Source: Caryophanales bacterium UBA4855
GTDB taxonomy: Bacteria > Bacillota_I > Bacilli_A > RFN20 > CAG-826
Reading direction: 5' to 3'
DNA length: 64,000 nucleotides
Assembly: GCA_002399785.1 (NCBI GenBank)
Contig: DHEH01000002.1
Span: 62,001-126,000 of the forward strand
Shown: positions 37,184 through 47,521 of the stretch, in pieces
Position numbering within the stretch: the stretch's first letter is position 1
How the letters are laid out: the number at the start of each line of letters is the position of its first letter
The notes under the pieces: model-generated
Told to the model about the DNA's origin: nothing
Seen by the model: only the letters and a program-made list of their open reading frames with translations
The model's database searches: none
Made by a program: the position numbers and the translations under genes

Positions 37184-39010
37184 ATGAATATTAGAAACGT
37201 TGCAATTATAGCCCACGTCGATCACGGAAAGACCACTTTAGTCAATGAATTACTTAAGTGCAGTGGTACTTTTAGAGAAAACGAAAATACTTCAAACTTA
37301 TCAATGGACAGTGATCCAATCGAAAGAGAAAGAGGAATCACTATTTTAGCTAAAACCACCAGTGTCATGTATGAAAATTGTAAAATTAATATTCTTGATA
37401 CTCCAGGGCACGCTGACTTCGGAGGAGAAGTCGAGCGTATTATGCACATGGTTGACGGCTGTTTGCTTTTAGTTGATGCTTTTGAAGGCACCATGCCACA
37501 AACAAGATTTGTTTTAAAGAAAGCCATTCAAGCTCATGTAAAACCAATCGTTATTATAAATAAGGTTGATAGAGCAAATGCAAATCCAGCTAAGGCTGTT
37601 GATGAAGTTTTACAATTATTTATGGAACTTGGCGCTACCGATGATATGCTCGATTTTAAAGTTGCTTACACAAGTGCACTTAACGGAACAAGTTCATTAG
37701 ATCCATCTCCAAGCAGTCAAAAACCTGGAATGAGTTGTATATTTGATTTGATTCTTAAAGAAATTCCTGAACCACAAGTTACAGTTGATGGCCCTCTTCA
37801 AATTCAAGATGCTTTACTTGATTACAACGATTATGTCGGAAGAATGGGTGTTGGACGTGTTCAAAGAGGAACAATTCATTTAAATGATATCGTCACTTGC
37901 GCTCGTTTAGATGGCACTCAAAAACAATTCAAAATTTTAAAATTAATGGGTTATAGAGGATTCTCTAGAGTTGAAATTAAAGAATGTTCAGCTGGAGATA
38001 TTTGTGCTTTTGCTGGTTTAACTGATCTTAATGTTGGAGAAACTATTTGTGATCCAACCTGTGTTGAACCTTTACCAAAACTTCATATTGATGAACCAAC
38101 TTTACAAATGACTTTCGGTGTTAACTCTTCTCCATTTAGTGGAAAAGATGGCAAATTATTAACTGCTCGTCAAATTGATGATAGATTATCAAAAGAAGTC
38201 CAGAGAGATGTTTCTCTTCGTGTTTCTAGAGTTCCTAACACAGAAACTTGGGTTGTTTCAGGAAGAGGCGAATTGCACCTTGGAATCTTAATTGAAAATA
38301 TGAGACGTGAAGGATTCGAACTTGAAGTTTCTCGTCCAAAAGTCATTATAAAAGAAATTGATGGTGTTAGATGTGAACCATTTGAAGATTTAAGTATAGA
38401 AATACCAAACGATTTTGTTGGAGATATTATGACTACTTTAGGTAGTCGTGATGCCCAATTAATCGATATGGACGCTAACGATGTAAATACAAAAATAAAT
38501 TACGTTATTCCATCACGTGGATTAATTGGATTTGTTTCAAATTTCTTAACATTAACTAAAGGTTACGGAATTATCGCTCACACTTTTAAAGATTTTAGAC
38601 CAGTTTCATCTGCTGCTAAAATTGGCGAAAGACAAATTGGTGTTCTTGTTTCAACTGATACTGGACCAGCCACTCCTTATGCTATGGAGCACGTTGAAGA
38701 AAGAGGTGTTATGTTTATTCATCCAACTGATCCGATTTACGAAGGTATGATTGTTGGAGAAAATAAATATGATACAGACTTAGCTGTTAACGTCTGTCAT
38801 ACTAAGAACTTAACTAATCAACGTAGTGCTAATAAGAATCAAACAGTCGTCTTAAAAACACCTCGTAAACTCACTCTTGAAGCTTGCTTAGATTACATTA
38901 ACTCCGATGAATTAGTTGAAATTACTCCAAACTATTTCCGTATGAGAAAAAGAATTCTTGGACTTGCTGATCGTAAGAAATACGAAGCAAAATTCAAAAA
39001 AGAATTATAA
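37184..39010 (+). CDS. typA: Ribosome-associated GTPase TypA/BipA
   Basis: Translational GTPase that binds the ribosome and helps large-subunit assembly and stress growth. G1 AHVDHGKTTL, the switch I region ERERGITI, G3 DTPGHADFGGEV, G4 INKVDRANA and G5 TSALNG are all intact. Then come the domain II beta barrel, EF-G-like domain III, domain V (VSRPKVI onward) and the TypA-specific C-terminal domain. 608 residues is the usual length. GGGAGGT lies 7 bases before the ATG. It stands alone, right of the insertion element. Confidence 0.97.
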   Translation: MNIRNVAIIAHVDHGKTTLVNELLKCSGTFRENENTSNLSMDSDPIERERGITILAKTTSVMYENCKINILDTPGHADFGGEVERIMHMVDGCLLLVDAFEGTMPQTRFVLKKAIQAHVKPIVIINKVDRANANPAKAVDEVLQLFMELGATDDMLDFKVAYTSALNGTSSLDPSPSSQKPGMSCIFDLILKEIPEPQVTVDGPLQIQDALLDYNDYVGRMGVGRVQRGTIHLNDIVTCARLDGTQKQFKILKLMGYRGFSRVEIKECSAGDICAFAGLTDLNVGETICDPTCVEPLPKLHIDEPTLQMTFGVNSSPFSGKDGKLLTARQIDDRLSKEVQRDVSLRVSRVPNTETWVVSGRGELHLGILIENMRREGFELEVSRPKVIIKEIDGVRCEPFEDLSIEIPNDFVGDIMTTLGSRDAQLIDMDANDVNTKINYVIPSRGLIGFVSNFLTLTKGYGIIAHTFKDFRPVSSAAKIGERQIGVLVSTDTGPATPYAMEHVEERGVMFIHPTDPIYEGMIVGENKYDTDLAVNVCHTKNLTNQRSANKNQTVVLKTPRKLTLEACLDYINSDELVEITPNYFRMRKRILGLADRKKYEAKFKKEL

Positions 39011-39022
39011 TCAATTATTTCA

Positions 39023-39050
39023 AAAACCACTGCCAATCGGCAGTGGTTTT
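39023..39050. terminator. Bidirectional terminator between typA and the ABC permease
   Basis: AAAACCACTGCC / GGCAGTGGTTTT, 12 bp with the 4-nt loop AATC, between convergent genes. Confidence 0.92.
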
Positions 39051-39053
39051 AAT

Positions 39054-41822
39054 TTATTCGATACTTTTTAAGCTATCAGCCATATCAATTTTATCTATTC
39101 GATAAGAAATCAATATATTGACTGAAAATGCAGTAAAGAAGCTTATTATAAATGCATAAATATAAGATGGCCAACCAACAAAATAAGTCCAACTCACGAG
39201 CGGAGTTGTGTTGGTTCCAAGAACCAATATTTCAAGAGGCAAGCCTAAGAACATTCCTAATATTGCACCAACAGCTGTCAAAATCATAACTTCGTAAACA
39301 AGTGATTTAGCAATTTCAAATCTAGAGAAACCTAAAACTCTTAATGTAGCAATATCTCTTCTTCTTTCTTCAAAATTTAAAATTGCAAGATTAATTAAAA
39401 CTACCACCGCTAACATTATCGCAAAAACCAAAATTGTATTCGTCATTGAACGAACATTTGACATATAAGATTCAATCATTTCTTGATTATCCGCATATGT
39501 TTTTGAATAATTAACACCATTTAAAGCATTGACCTTTTCTTTTAATTCTTCAGGAGAATACCCTTCTTTAATATCGGCCCAAGCATTTGTTCGAGTAGTA
39601 AATAAATCTGGCATTGTTTCAGTATATATAAATAATCCATGGCAAGCAAAAGCATAAAATACTTTTGAAATTTTAATTTTTTGCGACTCACCTCCAACAC
39701 TAAAACTAACTTCATCGCCTTCTTTTAAACCTAAATCGTTAGCTTGTGCCTCTGACATTCCGATACCGGTTTTATCCCAAACTCCACCTTCTAAAGAATC
39801 GTCAAATCTAAAATTTCTAGCATCAGAGTCAAAATAATAAATTGACATTTCCGATGTTTTTGTGCCTGTTTCTCCAGAATAAATAACATTAGTTTGAGAA
39901 ATAGTAAATTCATCAACTCTATCCATTCCATCGATTTTTAATAAATCATCTTTAACAGTTCCTATCTCTTGATTGGACGAATAAGCAATTACAAGATCAG
40001 CACTGTAAACGCCATATAAATCATTATCTTTTCCTTTATTTATGGTGTCATTTATTCCAAATCCACAAATTGATAATCCAGTACATCCCATGACACCAAG
40101 AATAACCATTATTGATTTTGCTTTATGAACTTTAATATTTCTTAAAGCCATCATTAATGAAGTGTGTTTAACTTCGTTATTAACTTGTTTAAATTTAAGA
40201 GCAGGAGCAGCTGGTCTCATCGATTTTGCTGGAACATAACTCAATTCTCTTCTAATTACCGAATAAGTCAATAATGAAATCAAAACCACGACTCCAAGTA
40301 GCATTGCTCCTGATGCCATCCATGGAAAACTATATCCCATTGCAGGTAATTCGTATAAAATATTGTACTTAATATTCATTACTGCAGGTAAAATAAGCGG
40401 CCCACAAATTGCGCCAAGTATGACTCCGATTATTCCAATTACAGTCATAAACGAAACATAATAAACAAGTATTTTTGTTTTTGAAATACCTAAAGCCTTC
40501 ATTGTGCCTATTTGTAATCTTTGCTTCAACATCATTTGTGTGATTGTTGTCAAAACTACTAAAATAGCAACAGCGAAGAAAATAAGTGGAAAACAATATG
40601 TCAATTGCTCACTTTGAATAATGTCGTTTTGAATAACGGCATTCGATGGATAATTCTTTTTACTCAAACAAGCCATCAATTTATCCGAATTATTTATAGC
40701 AAAATAGTTTTCAATTTCTGAAATGACCGAATCAGTTCTATTATCATTAGCAAGCTTAATAATATATTGATTGAATATATTTTTTACACCCGTTGTTAAG
40801 TCATTTTCTTCTTTTGATTCAAGAATATCTTTTTTAATCAATTCTGAACCAGCAGAAATTATAAAATCAAACGAGTCTTTATTAGCAGTTATATAAGCTA
40901 ATATTGTGGTTTTTAAAGTTCCATCAGGTAAAGAATTAGCTAGATTCAAGACATCTTCATAAGTTATTTGGGAAGATATTAAACTAATTACAGAATTAAC
41001 AAAAGTTCTTGTTCCCATCATATAATAAGGAGGATTAAAAGTAGTATTTTGAATATTTTCTGGATGACGCATTATTCCATTTACCGCAATATTAAATGTA
41101 GTATTGCTATTACTGAATGCATCATCGATATTTTTGTCAATCAATTTATAAAATTCATCTTTATTATTTTTAATAAATTCCAAAATTTGATCAGCTTGTT
41201 CACGTGTTAACTTGTGCTCTTCATAATGATAATTTATGTAAAGTTGAGCATAAGCAACAAGGCTGTTGTAATCTTTTAATAAAGATTTAGCAACTTGTTT
41301 TACAGCAGTTGAATCAAAAGATACAGGAAGAGTAGTTCCTAATTCAAATTGATCGTATGATTTTAAAGTGTAACTTTCGATTGTGTTACGATCAACAAAG
41401 AAGAAGTCCTCGTTTATATAGGTATCATCTTCTTTATATTCGGCGTCATATTCTTTATTCAATGTTGGCCTATCATACGAAATAAGACCATAACTAGAAA
41501 TGCTCCCAATATTTGATGGAATTAGCAATCTTTTTTCAACAACGCTTCCTTCACCAGCCATTTCATTAATTTTAGTCGTTTCAGTTGAAATATTAGCAGC
41601 GGTATCTAACTCAAGGTTCATTGTAACCCAAATATCAGCTAAATTTCCGTTTTTACTTGAATAAACTTCGTCAACTCTACGAGAAAATTCAATAGAATTG
41701 GAACTTAAACCAGTAAATAACGTTACTGAAATTCCAATTATAAAAACAATAGCAATTAATTGCATTAAATTGCGTTTTAGCTCTCTTTTTAAACTTTTAA
41801 AAAGTGTTTTAAATAATCTCAT
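39054..41822 (-). CDS. ABC exporter permease, FtsX/MacB family (large, two permease modules)
   Basis: A 922-residue membrane protein with the duplicated FtsX layout: TM1 near residue 20, a large extracellular domain (about 40-410), three helices (about 415-530, including MMLKQRLQIGTMKALGISKTKI), a second TM near 580, a second extracellular domain (about 600-790) and three C-terminal helices (INLAILNFEERRRDIATLRVLGFSRFEI). The RxxxATLRVLG cytoplasmic loops contact the ATPase. It directly follows the ATPase gene (start and stop adjoin). Probably exports or releases a lipoprotein, lipid or peptide; the substrate is unknown. Confidence 0.88.
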   Translation of the reverse strand: MRLFKTLFKSLKRELKRNLMQLIAIVFIIGISVTLFTGLSSNSIEFSRRVDEVYSSKNGNLADIWVTMNLELDTAANISTETTKINEMAGEGSVVEKRLLIPSNIGSISSYGLISYDRPTLNKEYDAEYKEDDTYINEDFFFVDRNTIESYTLKSYDQFELGTTLPVSFDSTAVKQVAKSLLKDYNSLVAYAQLYINYHYEEHKLTREQADQILEFIKNNKDEFYKLIDKNIDDAFSNSNTTFNIAVNGIMRHPENIQNTTFNPPYYMMGTRTFVNSVISLISSQITYEDVLNLANSLPDGTLKTTILAYITANKDSFDFIISAGSELIKKDILESKEENDLTTGVKNIFNQYIIKLANDNRTDSVISEIENYFAINNSDKLMACLSKKNYPSNAVIQNDIIQSEQLTYCFPLIFFAVAILVVLTTITQMMLKQRLQIGTMKALGISKTKILVYYVSFMTVIGIIGVILGAICGPLILPAVMNIKYNILYELPAMGYSFPWMASGAMLLGVVVLISLLTYSVIRRELSYVPAKSMRPAAPALKFKQVNNEVKHTSLMMALRNIKVHKAKSIMVILGVMGCTGLSICGFGINDTINKGKDNDLYGVYSADLVIAYSSNQEIGTVKDDLLKIDGMDRVDEFTISQTNVIYSGETGTKTSEMSIYYFDSDARNFRFDDSLEGGVWDKTGIGMSEAQANDLGLKEGDEVSFSVGGESQKIKISKVFYAFACHGLFIYTETMPDLFTTRTNAWADIKEGYSPEELKEKVNALNGVNYSKTYADNQEMIESYMSNVRSMTNTILVFAIMLAVVVLINLAILNFEERRRDIATLRVLGFSRFEIAKSLVYEVMILTAVGAILGMFLGLPLEILVLGTNTTPLVSWTYFVGWPSYIYAFIISFFTAFSVNILISYRIDKIDMADSLKSIE

Positions 41823-42656
41823 TTACCACTCAATCTCCTTGGCGGTTTTAGGATTTTTAATAATTTCATTAGAAACAATTTTTCCGTCATTAACTTTTAT
41901 GATGCGATCAGCGATTACACTTAATGCCTTGTTATGAGTAACAATAATGACTGTTTTATTTTGTTCACGACTTACTTGCCGTAATAAATCCATGATTGAA
42001 GCACCGGTTTTACTATCAAGAGCGCCAGTTGGCTCATCACATAACAATATTGTTGGATTTTTAACTAAGGCACGAGCAATAGCAACTCTTTGTTGCTCAC
42101 CTCCACTTAACTGACTTGGAAAATTTTTCTCTCTTCCAGAAAGGCCAACAAGAGTAAGAATTTCATGCGAATCGAAGTGTTTATCAACTAAACTTGAAGC
42201 TAAATAAACATTTTCATAAGCATTTAAAGAAGGCATTAAATTATAAAATTGGAAAACAAAACCAATATCAAATCTTCTGAATTTTGCTAATTCTTTTTCG
42301 CTCATCATCGTAACATCTTTGCCATTTAGAATAAACGTTCCATAAGTAGCTCTATCCATTCCACCTAATATATTAAGTAAAGTAGATTTACCTGCTCCGC
42401 TTGGTCCTAAAATAACAACTAATTCACCTTTATTAATTTCAAAACATGCATCTTTTAAGGCAATAATTTCAGCTTCGTTTCTTTTTTTATTACCATAAAT
42501 TTTGGTAAGTCCCTTAACAATGATTTGCGCTTGAGAAGGAATGTTGTCGCCATCCTTTTCTGAGGTTAATGAAAGAGTATTAAAAGCAATATCCTTTGCC
42601 AATCCCTCTTCTTTTTCTTTAATTTCATTATTTCCAAGATTTTTTTCTTCTTCCAT
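41823..42656 (-). CDS. ABC exporter ATPase, MacB/LolD type
   Basis: Partner ATPase of the FtsX-like permease downstream. An acidic N-terminal tail of about 45 residues precedes the ABC domain: Walker A GPSGAGKSTLLNIL, Q-loop FVFQFYNLMP, signature LSGGEQQRVAIARALVKNP, Walker B ILLCDEPTGALDSKTG, H-loop VTHN. These details (GEQQRV, DEPTGALDS) are characteristic of the MacB/LolD/DevA class. GAGAGGAG lies upstream of the ATG. Confidence 0.93.
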   Translation of the reverse strand: MEEEKNLGNNEIKEKEEGLAKDIAFNTLSLTSEKDGDNIPSQAQIIVKGLTKIYGNKKRNEAEIIALKDACFEINKGELVVILGPSGAGKSTLLNILGGMDRATYGTFILNGKDVTMMSEKELAKFRRFDIGFVFQFYNLMPSLNAYENVYLASSLVDKHFDSHEILTLVGLSGREKNFPSQLSGGEQQRVAIARALVKNPTILLCDEPTGALDSKTGASIMDLLRQVSREQNKTVIIVTHNKALSVIADRIIKVNDGKIVSNEIIKNPKTAKEIEW

Positions 42657-42674
42657 AACAACAACTCCTCTCTC

Positions 42675-44270
42675 TTATAATAATGGCGCGAATAAACGAA
42701 TAATGCTCCAATAAATTCTAACAATAACAGGCTTATTTAAATAAACTTCCGACTTAATTATTTTAGATTTTTTAATAATATAATCCATATCTTTTTTAAC
42801 TTCTAATACAGATTTTGTATAATACAATTCAATTGCATCTTCAAAGTGAAGATACATACTTCTAAAATCAAAATTAATTGTTCCAACAGTAGCCACTACA
42901 TCGTCGACAACCATCATTTTGGCATGATTAAAACCTGGAGTATATTCATATATCTTCACTCCGGAAGCTAGCAATCGACTATAGTAAGCTTTAGTTACTG
43001 AATAAACAAATTTTTTATCAGGAATTCCAGGCGTAACAATTCTTACATCAATTCCACTTTTAGCAGCTATATTTAATGCTTCTAATAATTCACTATCAGG
43101 CATCAAATAAGGCGTAGATAAATAAACATATTTCTTTGCTTTTAAAATCATGGATAAATAAACATTTTTTGCTCCGTCTTCTCCATCAAAAGGTATTTCT
43201 CCAAAAGGTTGAACAAAACCATCTGGTTTAATATTTCGATCACAAAGTTCTTTGTTTTTTATAAAAGAATAATCCATAACATTTTCTTTATTTATATTCT
43301 TTTTATTACGAAATTGTGCATCCCAAGTTGATAAAAACAACGAAGTTAAGCCATTAACTCCTTCGCCCTTTAACATAATAAAATTATCTTTCCAATCACC
43401 AAAACGCTCAACCCTATTGATATACTCATCAGCTAAATTACATCCACCAGCAAATCCAGTAACACCGTCAATCACGATTATTTTACGGTGATCCCTGCTA
43501 TTTTGACGCACATCAACAAATGGTCTAATAACATTAAAAGCAAAACATTTAATCCCGTCTTTTACAGCATCTTTTACAAATCGATAAGTCATTTTTTTTA
43601 CACTGCCAAAATCGTCATAAATAATTCTTACATCGACACCTTGTTTTACTTTTTCTCTTAAAATTAGGTAAATATTATCAAACATATATCCGTCTTCAAT
43701 AATGAACGATTCAACAAAAATGAATCTCTTTGCCTTTTGAAGTTCTTCTAAAATGTGAGGATATCCATCTTGTCCATAAGGATAATAAATTGTTTCTGTA
43801 TTTTCATATAAAGATGCAATACAATTCTTATCTAAATAATTAGCAATAGGTGCTAATTCACGGTCAATAACAGCTAATTTTTTAAGTTCTTTTGTTGAAT
43901 CAATTCTGGTAATAGCAAGACGATTATTCATTTTATCGTTTCGCTTTACTCTCATGCGCTTTGTTGTCATTTTGTTAGCAAATAAGATATACAAAATGAT
44001 ACCTACAATTGGAAGAGCGACAATAGTAAATAGCCACGTATTTTTAAAATCGTTTTGAGTTCTACTATTAACTAAGAATAAGCAAACAACCAAATCTATC
44101 ACATATATAACTACAATCGGTATATAAGAATAAGCTCTAAAAGATTCGTAAAGCACAAGAAGATAAATAAAGCCAATAATCGCCAATAATTGTAGCAAAA
44201 AAAGTATTCCGAAAATATATAAACGGATATGAGAAACTCTTTTTCTTTTTGGACCAGTTCTCTTTTTCAT
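42675..44270 (-). CDS. cls: Cardiolipin synthase
   Basis: Membrane phospholipase-D-type enzyme that joins two phosphatidylglycerols to make cardiolipin. Three N-terminal helices (about 15-36, 41-60, 75-95) precede two HKD motifs: HRKIIVIDGVTGFAGGCN (about 260-277) and HAKMMVVDDVVATVGTIN (about 440-457). 531 residues is close to the family length. It ends 18 bases before the ABC ATPase gene, so these may be cotranscribed. Confidence 0.93.
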   Translation of the reverse strand: MKKRTGPKRKRVSHIRLYIFGILFLLQLLAIIGFIYLLVLYESFRAYSYIPIVVIYVIDLVVCLFLVNSRTQNDFKNTWLFTIVALPIVGIILYILFANKMTTKRMRVKRNDKMNNRLAITRIDSTKELKKLAVIDRELAPIANYLDKNCIASLYENTETIYYPYGQDGYPHILEELQKAKRFIFVESFIIEDGYMFDNIYLILREKVKQGVDVRIIYDDFGSVKKMTYRFVKDAVKDGIKCFAFNVIRPFVDVRQNSRDHRKIIVIDGVTGFAGGCNLADEYINRVERFGDWKDNFIMLKGEGVNGLTSLFLSTWDAQFRNKKNINKENVMDYSFIKNKELCDRNIKPDGFVQPFGEIPFDGEDGAKNVYLSMILKAKKYVYLSTPYLMPDSELLEALNIAAKSGIDVRIVTPGIPDKKFVYSVTKAYYSRLLASGVKIYEYTPGFNHAKMMVVDDVVATVGTINFDFRSMYLHFEDAIELYYTKSVLEVKKDMDYIIKKSKIIKSEVYLNKPVIVRIYWSIIRLFAPLL

Positions 44271-44301
44271 ATTGCCTATATGTATTTTATCAATACATAT
44301 A

Positions 44302-44946
44302 CTATTTTTCTACAAAGTCGATGATTTCTTCAAAACTATTAACTAAAGGAACGTTAGCTTTGCTTAAAACTTGAACACTATTATGTCCTTTTGTAAATAA
44401 AATGCAATGCATTCCTAATTCATTTGCAACTTCATAATCGTGATAGGTATCTCCTATCATCAAACATTCGGAAGATTTTATGAATTTTTTATGAATAAAT
44501 TCTTTTCCGTAACCGATTTTTCCAGAAGCTTTAAGATCGCTGCAACCTACTAAATCAGTAAAATAATCGTAAATACCCAACATTTTTGTTTGATCAATCA
44601 ATAAATTAATTTCGCTTGCTGATAAAATATACAAACCAAAACCATCTTCTTTTAATTTCTTTAAACTTGAAATAACAGAAGGATATAGTTTTGTTTCCTT
44701 TTCAAATTGTCTTAAATATTCACTAAAAAACATTTCACAAATGTCTGAATAATCGATTTTATTAAAATCAAAACCAGCAAATTCATAATAATTTTTAACT
44801 GGAAAACAAAAATTATCTAAATATGTTTCTTTGCTTAATTTTTTGATGCCCCATTTAGCAAAAATTGAATTTTCAATATTGTAACAAAGGTCCACATCAT
44901 CTAAAAGTGTTCCATTAAAATCAAAAAATATGTATTTGTATTTCAT
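44302..44946 (-). CDS. HAD-family hydrolase (phosphoglycolate phosphatase-like)
   Basis: Small cytoplasmic phosphatase. HAD motif I is FFDFNGTLLDD, with Asn in place of the common D-x-D-G spacing residue, motif II ILSAS, motif III Lys in the KKFIKSSE region and motif IV MIGDTYHDYEVANELG. The cap is the helical C1 type between motifs I and II. Last gene of the leftward operon beginning at 48142. Substrate cannot be told from sequence. Confidence 0.85.
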   Translation of the reverse strand: MKYKYIFFDFNGTLLDDVDLCYNIENSIFAKWGIKKLSKETYLDNFCFPVKNYYEFAGFDFNKIDYSDICEMFFSEYLRQFEKETKLYPSVISSLKKLKEDGFGLYILSASEINLLIDQTKMLGIYDYFTDLVGCSDLKASGKIGYGKEFIHKKFIKSSECLMIGDTYHDYEVANELGMHCILFTKGHNSVQVLSKANVPLVNSFEEIIDFVEK

Positions 44947-44954
44947 AAATTCTC

Positions 44955-45425
44955 CTACTTCAAAGCAAGACTTATACGAGCAATAATTTCTTGCTCTTTT
45001 TCAGCGTATTCTTTGTAATTTCCCCCGTAAAGCCCTATTCTTTTATCCAATTCTTCAGATTCTTTGAGGTCTCTAAATAGGATTTCCATCAAGGCAATTT
45101 CGTCATTTTTATTTGCCATATTTGAGTAAAACATATATATTTCAATTTCATCTAAAATAGCCTTTTTGATAATTAAAGATTTATTTAAATCACGACCTTT
45201 TATTTTGTCATAAACATTTATTAAATCTAATAATAAATTCTTAGTGCTTTTATATTTATTAACAATTTCGTTCTTTGGTAGATTAAGTGTTTCTTTAGTT
45301 TTTAAAACTTTCTTGTTGCCTTCGTCAGTCACAACTTCAACAAAAAACTCTTTTGATGCTCCACACATTGGACAAACATCAGCATCTTCAAAAATTGTTC
45401 CACATACTTTGCACTTATATTTCAT
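44955..45425 (-). CDS. Rubredoxin/rubrerythrin-like protein
   Basis: The N-terminal MKYKCKVCGTIFEDADVCPMCGAS is a rubredoxin-type CxxC...CxxC metal site. The rest (about 60-156) is helical, with AILDEIEIYMFYSNMANK and ILFRDLKESEEL, which recall the Exx Y and Glu-rich helices of ferritin-like rubrerythrins, but a full diiron ligand set is not evident. Start ATG 45425, one base after the stop of the peptidase gene. It may handle peroxide or electron transfer in an anaerobe (inference). Confidence 0.65.
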   Translation of the reverse strand: MKYKCKVCGTIFEDADVCPMCGASKEFFVEVVTDEGNKKVLKTKETLNLPKNEIVNKYKSTKNLLLDLINVYDKIKGRDLNKSLIIKKAILDEIEIYMFYSNMANKNDEIALMEILFRDLKESEELDKRIGLYGGNYKEYAEKEQEIIARISLALK

Positions 45426-45426
45426 T

Positions 45427-46692
45427 TTATTTTCTAAATAACATAGCTTTTTCAATATCAGAAATTTCTTTTATGATATTGCCGCTTAAATTGTAACTTC
45501 CTTCTTCAGTAACTAAAATATCATCTTCAATTCTAATCCCAATTCCAAGTTCTTTAAAATATAAACCAGGTTCATCACTAATGATATTTCCAGCAACTAA
45601 TGGCAAATCTCTTCTACTGATATCATGAGTATCAAGGCCAATATGATGAGAAATATTATGAAAATAATAATTTTTAATATCTTCCTTATTTTTAATAAGA
45701 CCGGCATTTAAACAGCCATTAGCAAGGAAATCAATTGTTTTTTCTTGAAGTTCTTTAATTGTAACTCCTGGTTTAATCCAAGTAATAACAGCTTTATTAC
45801 AACCTAAAACAATGTTATAAATCTTCTTTTGTAATTCAGTGAATTTTCCATTAACAGGATAAACACGACTGATATCAGCGCAATAGCCATTATTCTTGCT
45901 ACCAAGATCTAATTGTAAACATTCACCATCATTAATTCTTCCGACAGGTGTTGGATAATGTAAAACAGTTGCATGAACACCACTTGCACAAATTGTAGGA
46001 AAACTCAAAGTACTATAATCATAACTTTGAATTGTATAATAAAATAAACTACTAATTTGATATTCAAACATTCCAGGTTTTAAAGACATCATAATTTTCT
46101 TTAATCCAATATTAGTTTTAGAAATAGCTTCTTTAAATTCTTCAATTTCTTGAGGAGATTTTACCATTCTTAATTTCATTAAAATTGGATAAACATTTCT
46201 AATTTCAATATTTGTGTAATTAAGACTCAAACTATTAGCTAATTGGACGGTATATAAATCATCGCCAATTTTTAATTCTGAATCTAAATCCAAATATAAG
46301 TGAGTATAAAAACCATAAGTTTTATCTTTTCCACTAATAAACATATCTAATTTGGCAGAAAAAATATCTAAACCAAGAACGTTTTCAATACCGCTTAATT
46401 TGCTGGCTTCATCGCTAGTAAGTCTTTTTCCAGTCCATTTTTCATTGACTTCGTTATATTCACTAATAAACAAAAATTCTTTTAAAATGCCATCACACTT
46501 AGCAAGCAAATAAATTGATCCTTCTTGCTCAATATTTGTTAAATAATAGAAATTTCTATTAGCTGTATAAGGTAAAGTTTCATCTTCACTATATTTTTTA
46601 GCTACTCCAGCGTACATGACTACAACGCTGTTATCTTCAATTTCTTTAAATAATTTATTTCTTCTTTCAGTAAATTCTTTTGTTTTTATCAT
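45427..46692 (-). CDS. pepP: Xaa-Pro aminopeptidase (M24B)
   Basis: Cytoplasmic dimetal peptidase that removes N-terminal residues before proline. The metal ligands are in place: LQLDLGSKNNGYCADISRVYP (two Asp), NISHHIGLDTHD (His), ISDEPGLYF (Glu) and GIRIEDDILVT (Glu). The N-terminal creatinase-like domain (about 1-165) is present. 421 residues is normal. The start overlaps the stop of the Mrp gene (ATGA). With the Opp importer, it could serve peptide use as a nutrient. Confidence 0.93.
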   Translation of the reverse strand: MIKTKEFTERRNKLFKEIEDNSVVVMYAGVAKKYSEDETLPYTANRNFYYLTNIEQEGSIYLLAKCDGILKEFLFISEYNEVNEKWTGKRLTSDEASKLSGIENVLGLDIFSAKLDMFISGKDKTYGFYTHLYLDLDSELKIGDDLYTVQLANSLSLNYTNIEIRNVYPILMKLRMVKSPQEIEEFKEAISKTNIGLKKIMMSLKPGMFEYQISSLFYYTIQSYDYSTLSFPTICASGVHATVLHYPTPVGRINDGECLQLDLGSKNNGYCADISRVYPVNGKFTELQKKIYNIVLGCNKAVITWIKPGVTIKELQEKTIDFLANGCLNAGLIKNKEDIKNYYFHNISHHIGLDTHDISRRDLPLVAGNIISDEPGLYFKELGIGIRIEDDILVTEEGSYNLSGNIIKEISDIEKAMLFRK

Positions 46693-47519
46693 AATTTTTC
46701 CTCCATATTTAAAAGTTCATCAACAGCACCCTTAATTTCAGGAAGATTTATATCAAAAACTTTCCCTTGATCAACTAATTCACTATTTCCTTCAACTATA
46801 GGAAGTTGACACAAAACTTTTGTACCAATTGATTTAGCCACCTCTTCAATTTTGCTTTTGCCATAAATATAAATTTTATTTCCGCAATTATCACATTTTA
46901 CATAAGACATGTTTTCAACAATGCCTAAAATAGGAACATTCAATTGTTTTGCCATATTTACAGCTTTTTTAACAATTAAAGAGACTAAATCTTGAGGTGA
47001 AGTAACAATAATAATTCCGTCTAAAGGAATTGATTGAAAAGTAGTTAATGTTACATCGCTTGTTCCTGGTGGCATATCTATTAATAAATATTCTAGTGCT
47101 CCCCACACAACGTCTTTATAAAATTGACCTAACAAGGTGGTAACTAAAGCACCTCTCCATATGATTGGATCTTCTTCATTTTCTAAAAGCATGTTGCTGG
47201 AAATAATTTTTACATCATTTTTAGCCATAACTGGATAAATTAAGCCGTTTCCGTCTCCATATGCTCTTTCATGAATTCCAAAAGCCTTTGGAATAGAAGG
47301 ACCAGTAATATCTCCATCTAAAATTCCAACCTTTTTACCGGCTTTTTTCAAAGCTGATGCTAATAAAGATGTTACAAAGGATTTTCCTACTCCACCTTTA
47401 CCACTAACTATCGCCACTGTATGCATGATACAGCTTTGATCATTCAATTCTAATTGCTCTATTCTTGAAGAACAATTCTCAACATTGCAAGAATCGCAAT
47501 TATGTGTACAATCACTCAT
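46689..47519 (-). CDS. Mrp/NBP35-family iron-sulfur cluster carrier ATPase
   Basis: P-loop ATPase carrying or assembling Fe-S clusters. An N-terminal Cys-rich segment (CTHNCDSCNVENC) resembles the NBP35/Mrp type. The deviant Walker A is VSGKGGVGKSF, followed by GILDGDITGPSIPKAFG, IDMPPGTSDVTLT, and the C-terminal VKCDNCG pair of Cys. It ends with TGA, which proves that TGA is a stop codon here. Middle of the 48142-44302 operon; GGGAGA is the ribosome site. Confidence 0.92.
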   Translation of the reverse strand: MSDCTHNCDSCNVENCSSRIEQLELNDQSCIMHTVAIVSGKGGVGKSFVTSLLASALKKAGKKVGILDGDITGPSIPKAFGIHERAYGDGNGLIYPVMAKNDVKIISSNMLLENEEDPIIWRGALVTTLLGQFYKDVVWGALEYLLIDMPPGTSDVTLTTFQSIPLDGIIIVTSPQDLVSLIVKKAVNMAKQLNVPILGIVENMSYVKCDNCGNKIYIYGKSKIEEVAKSIGTKVLCQLPIVEGNSELVDQGKVFDINLPEIKGAVDELLNMEEKL

Positions 47520-47521
47520 TT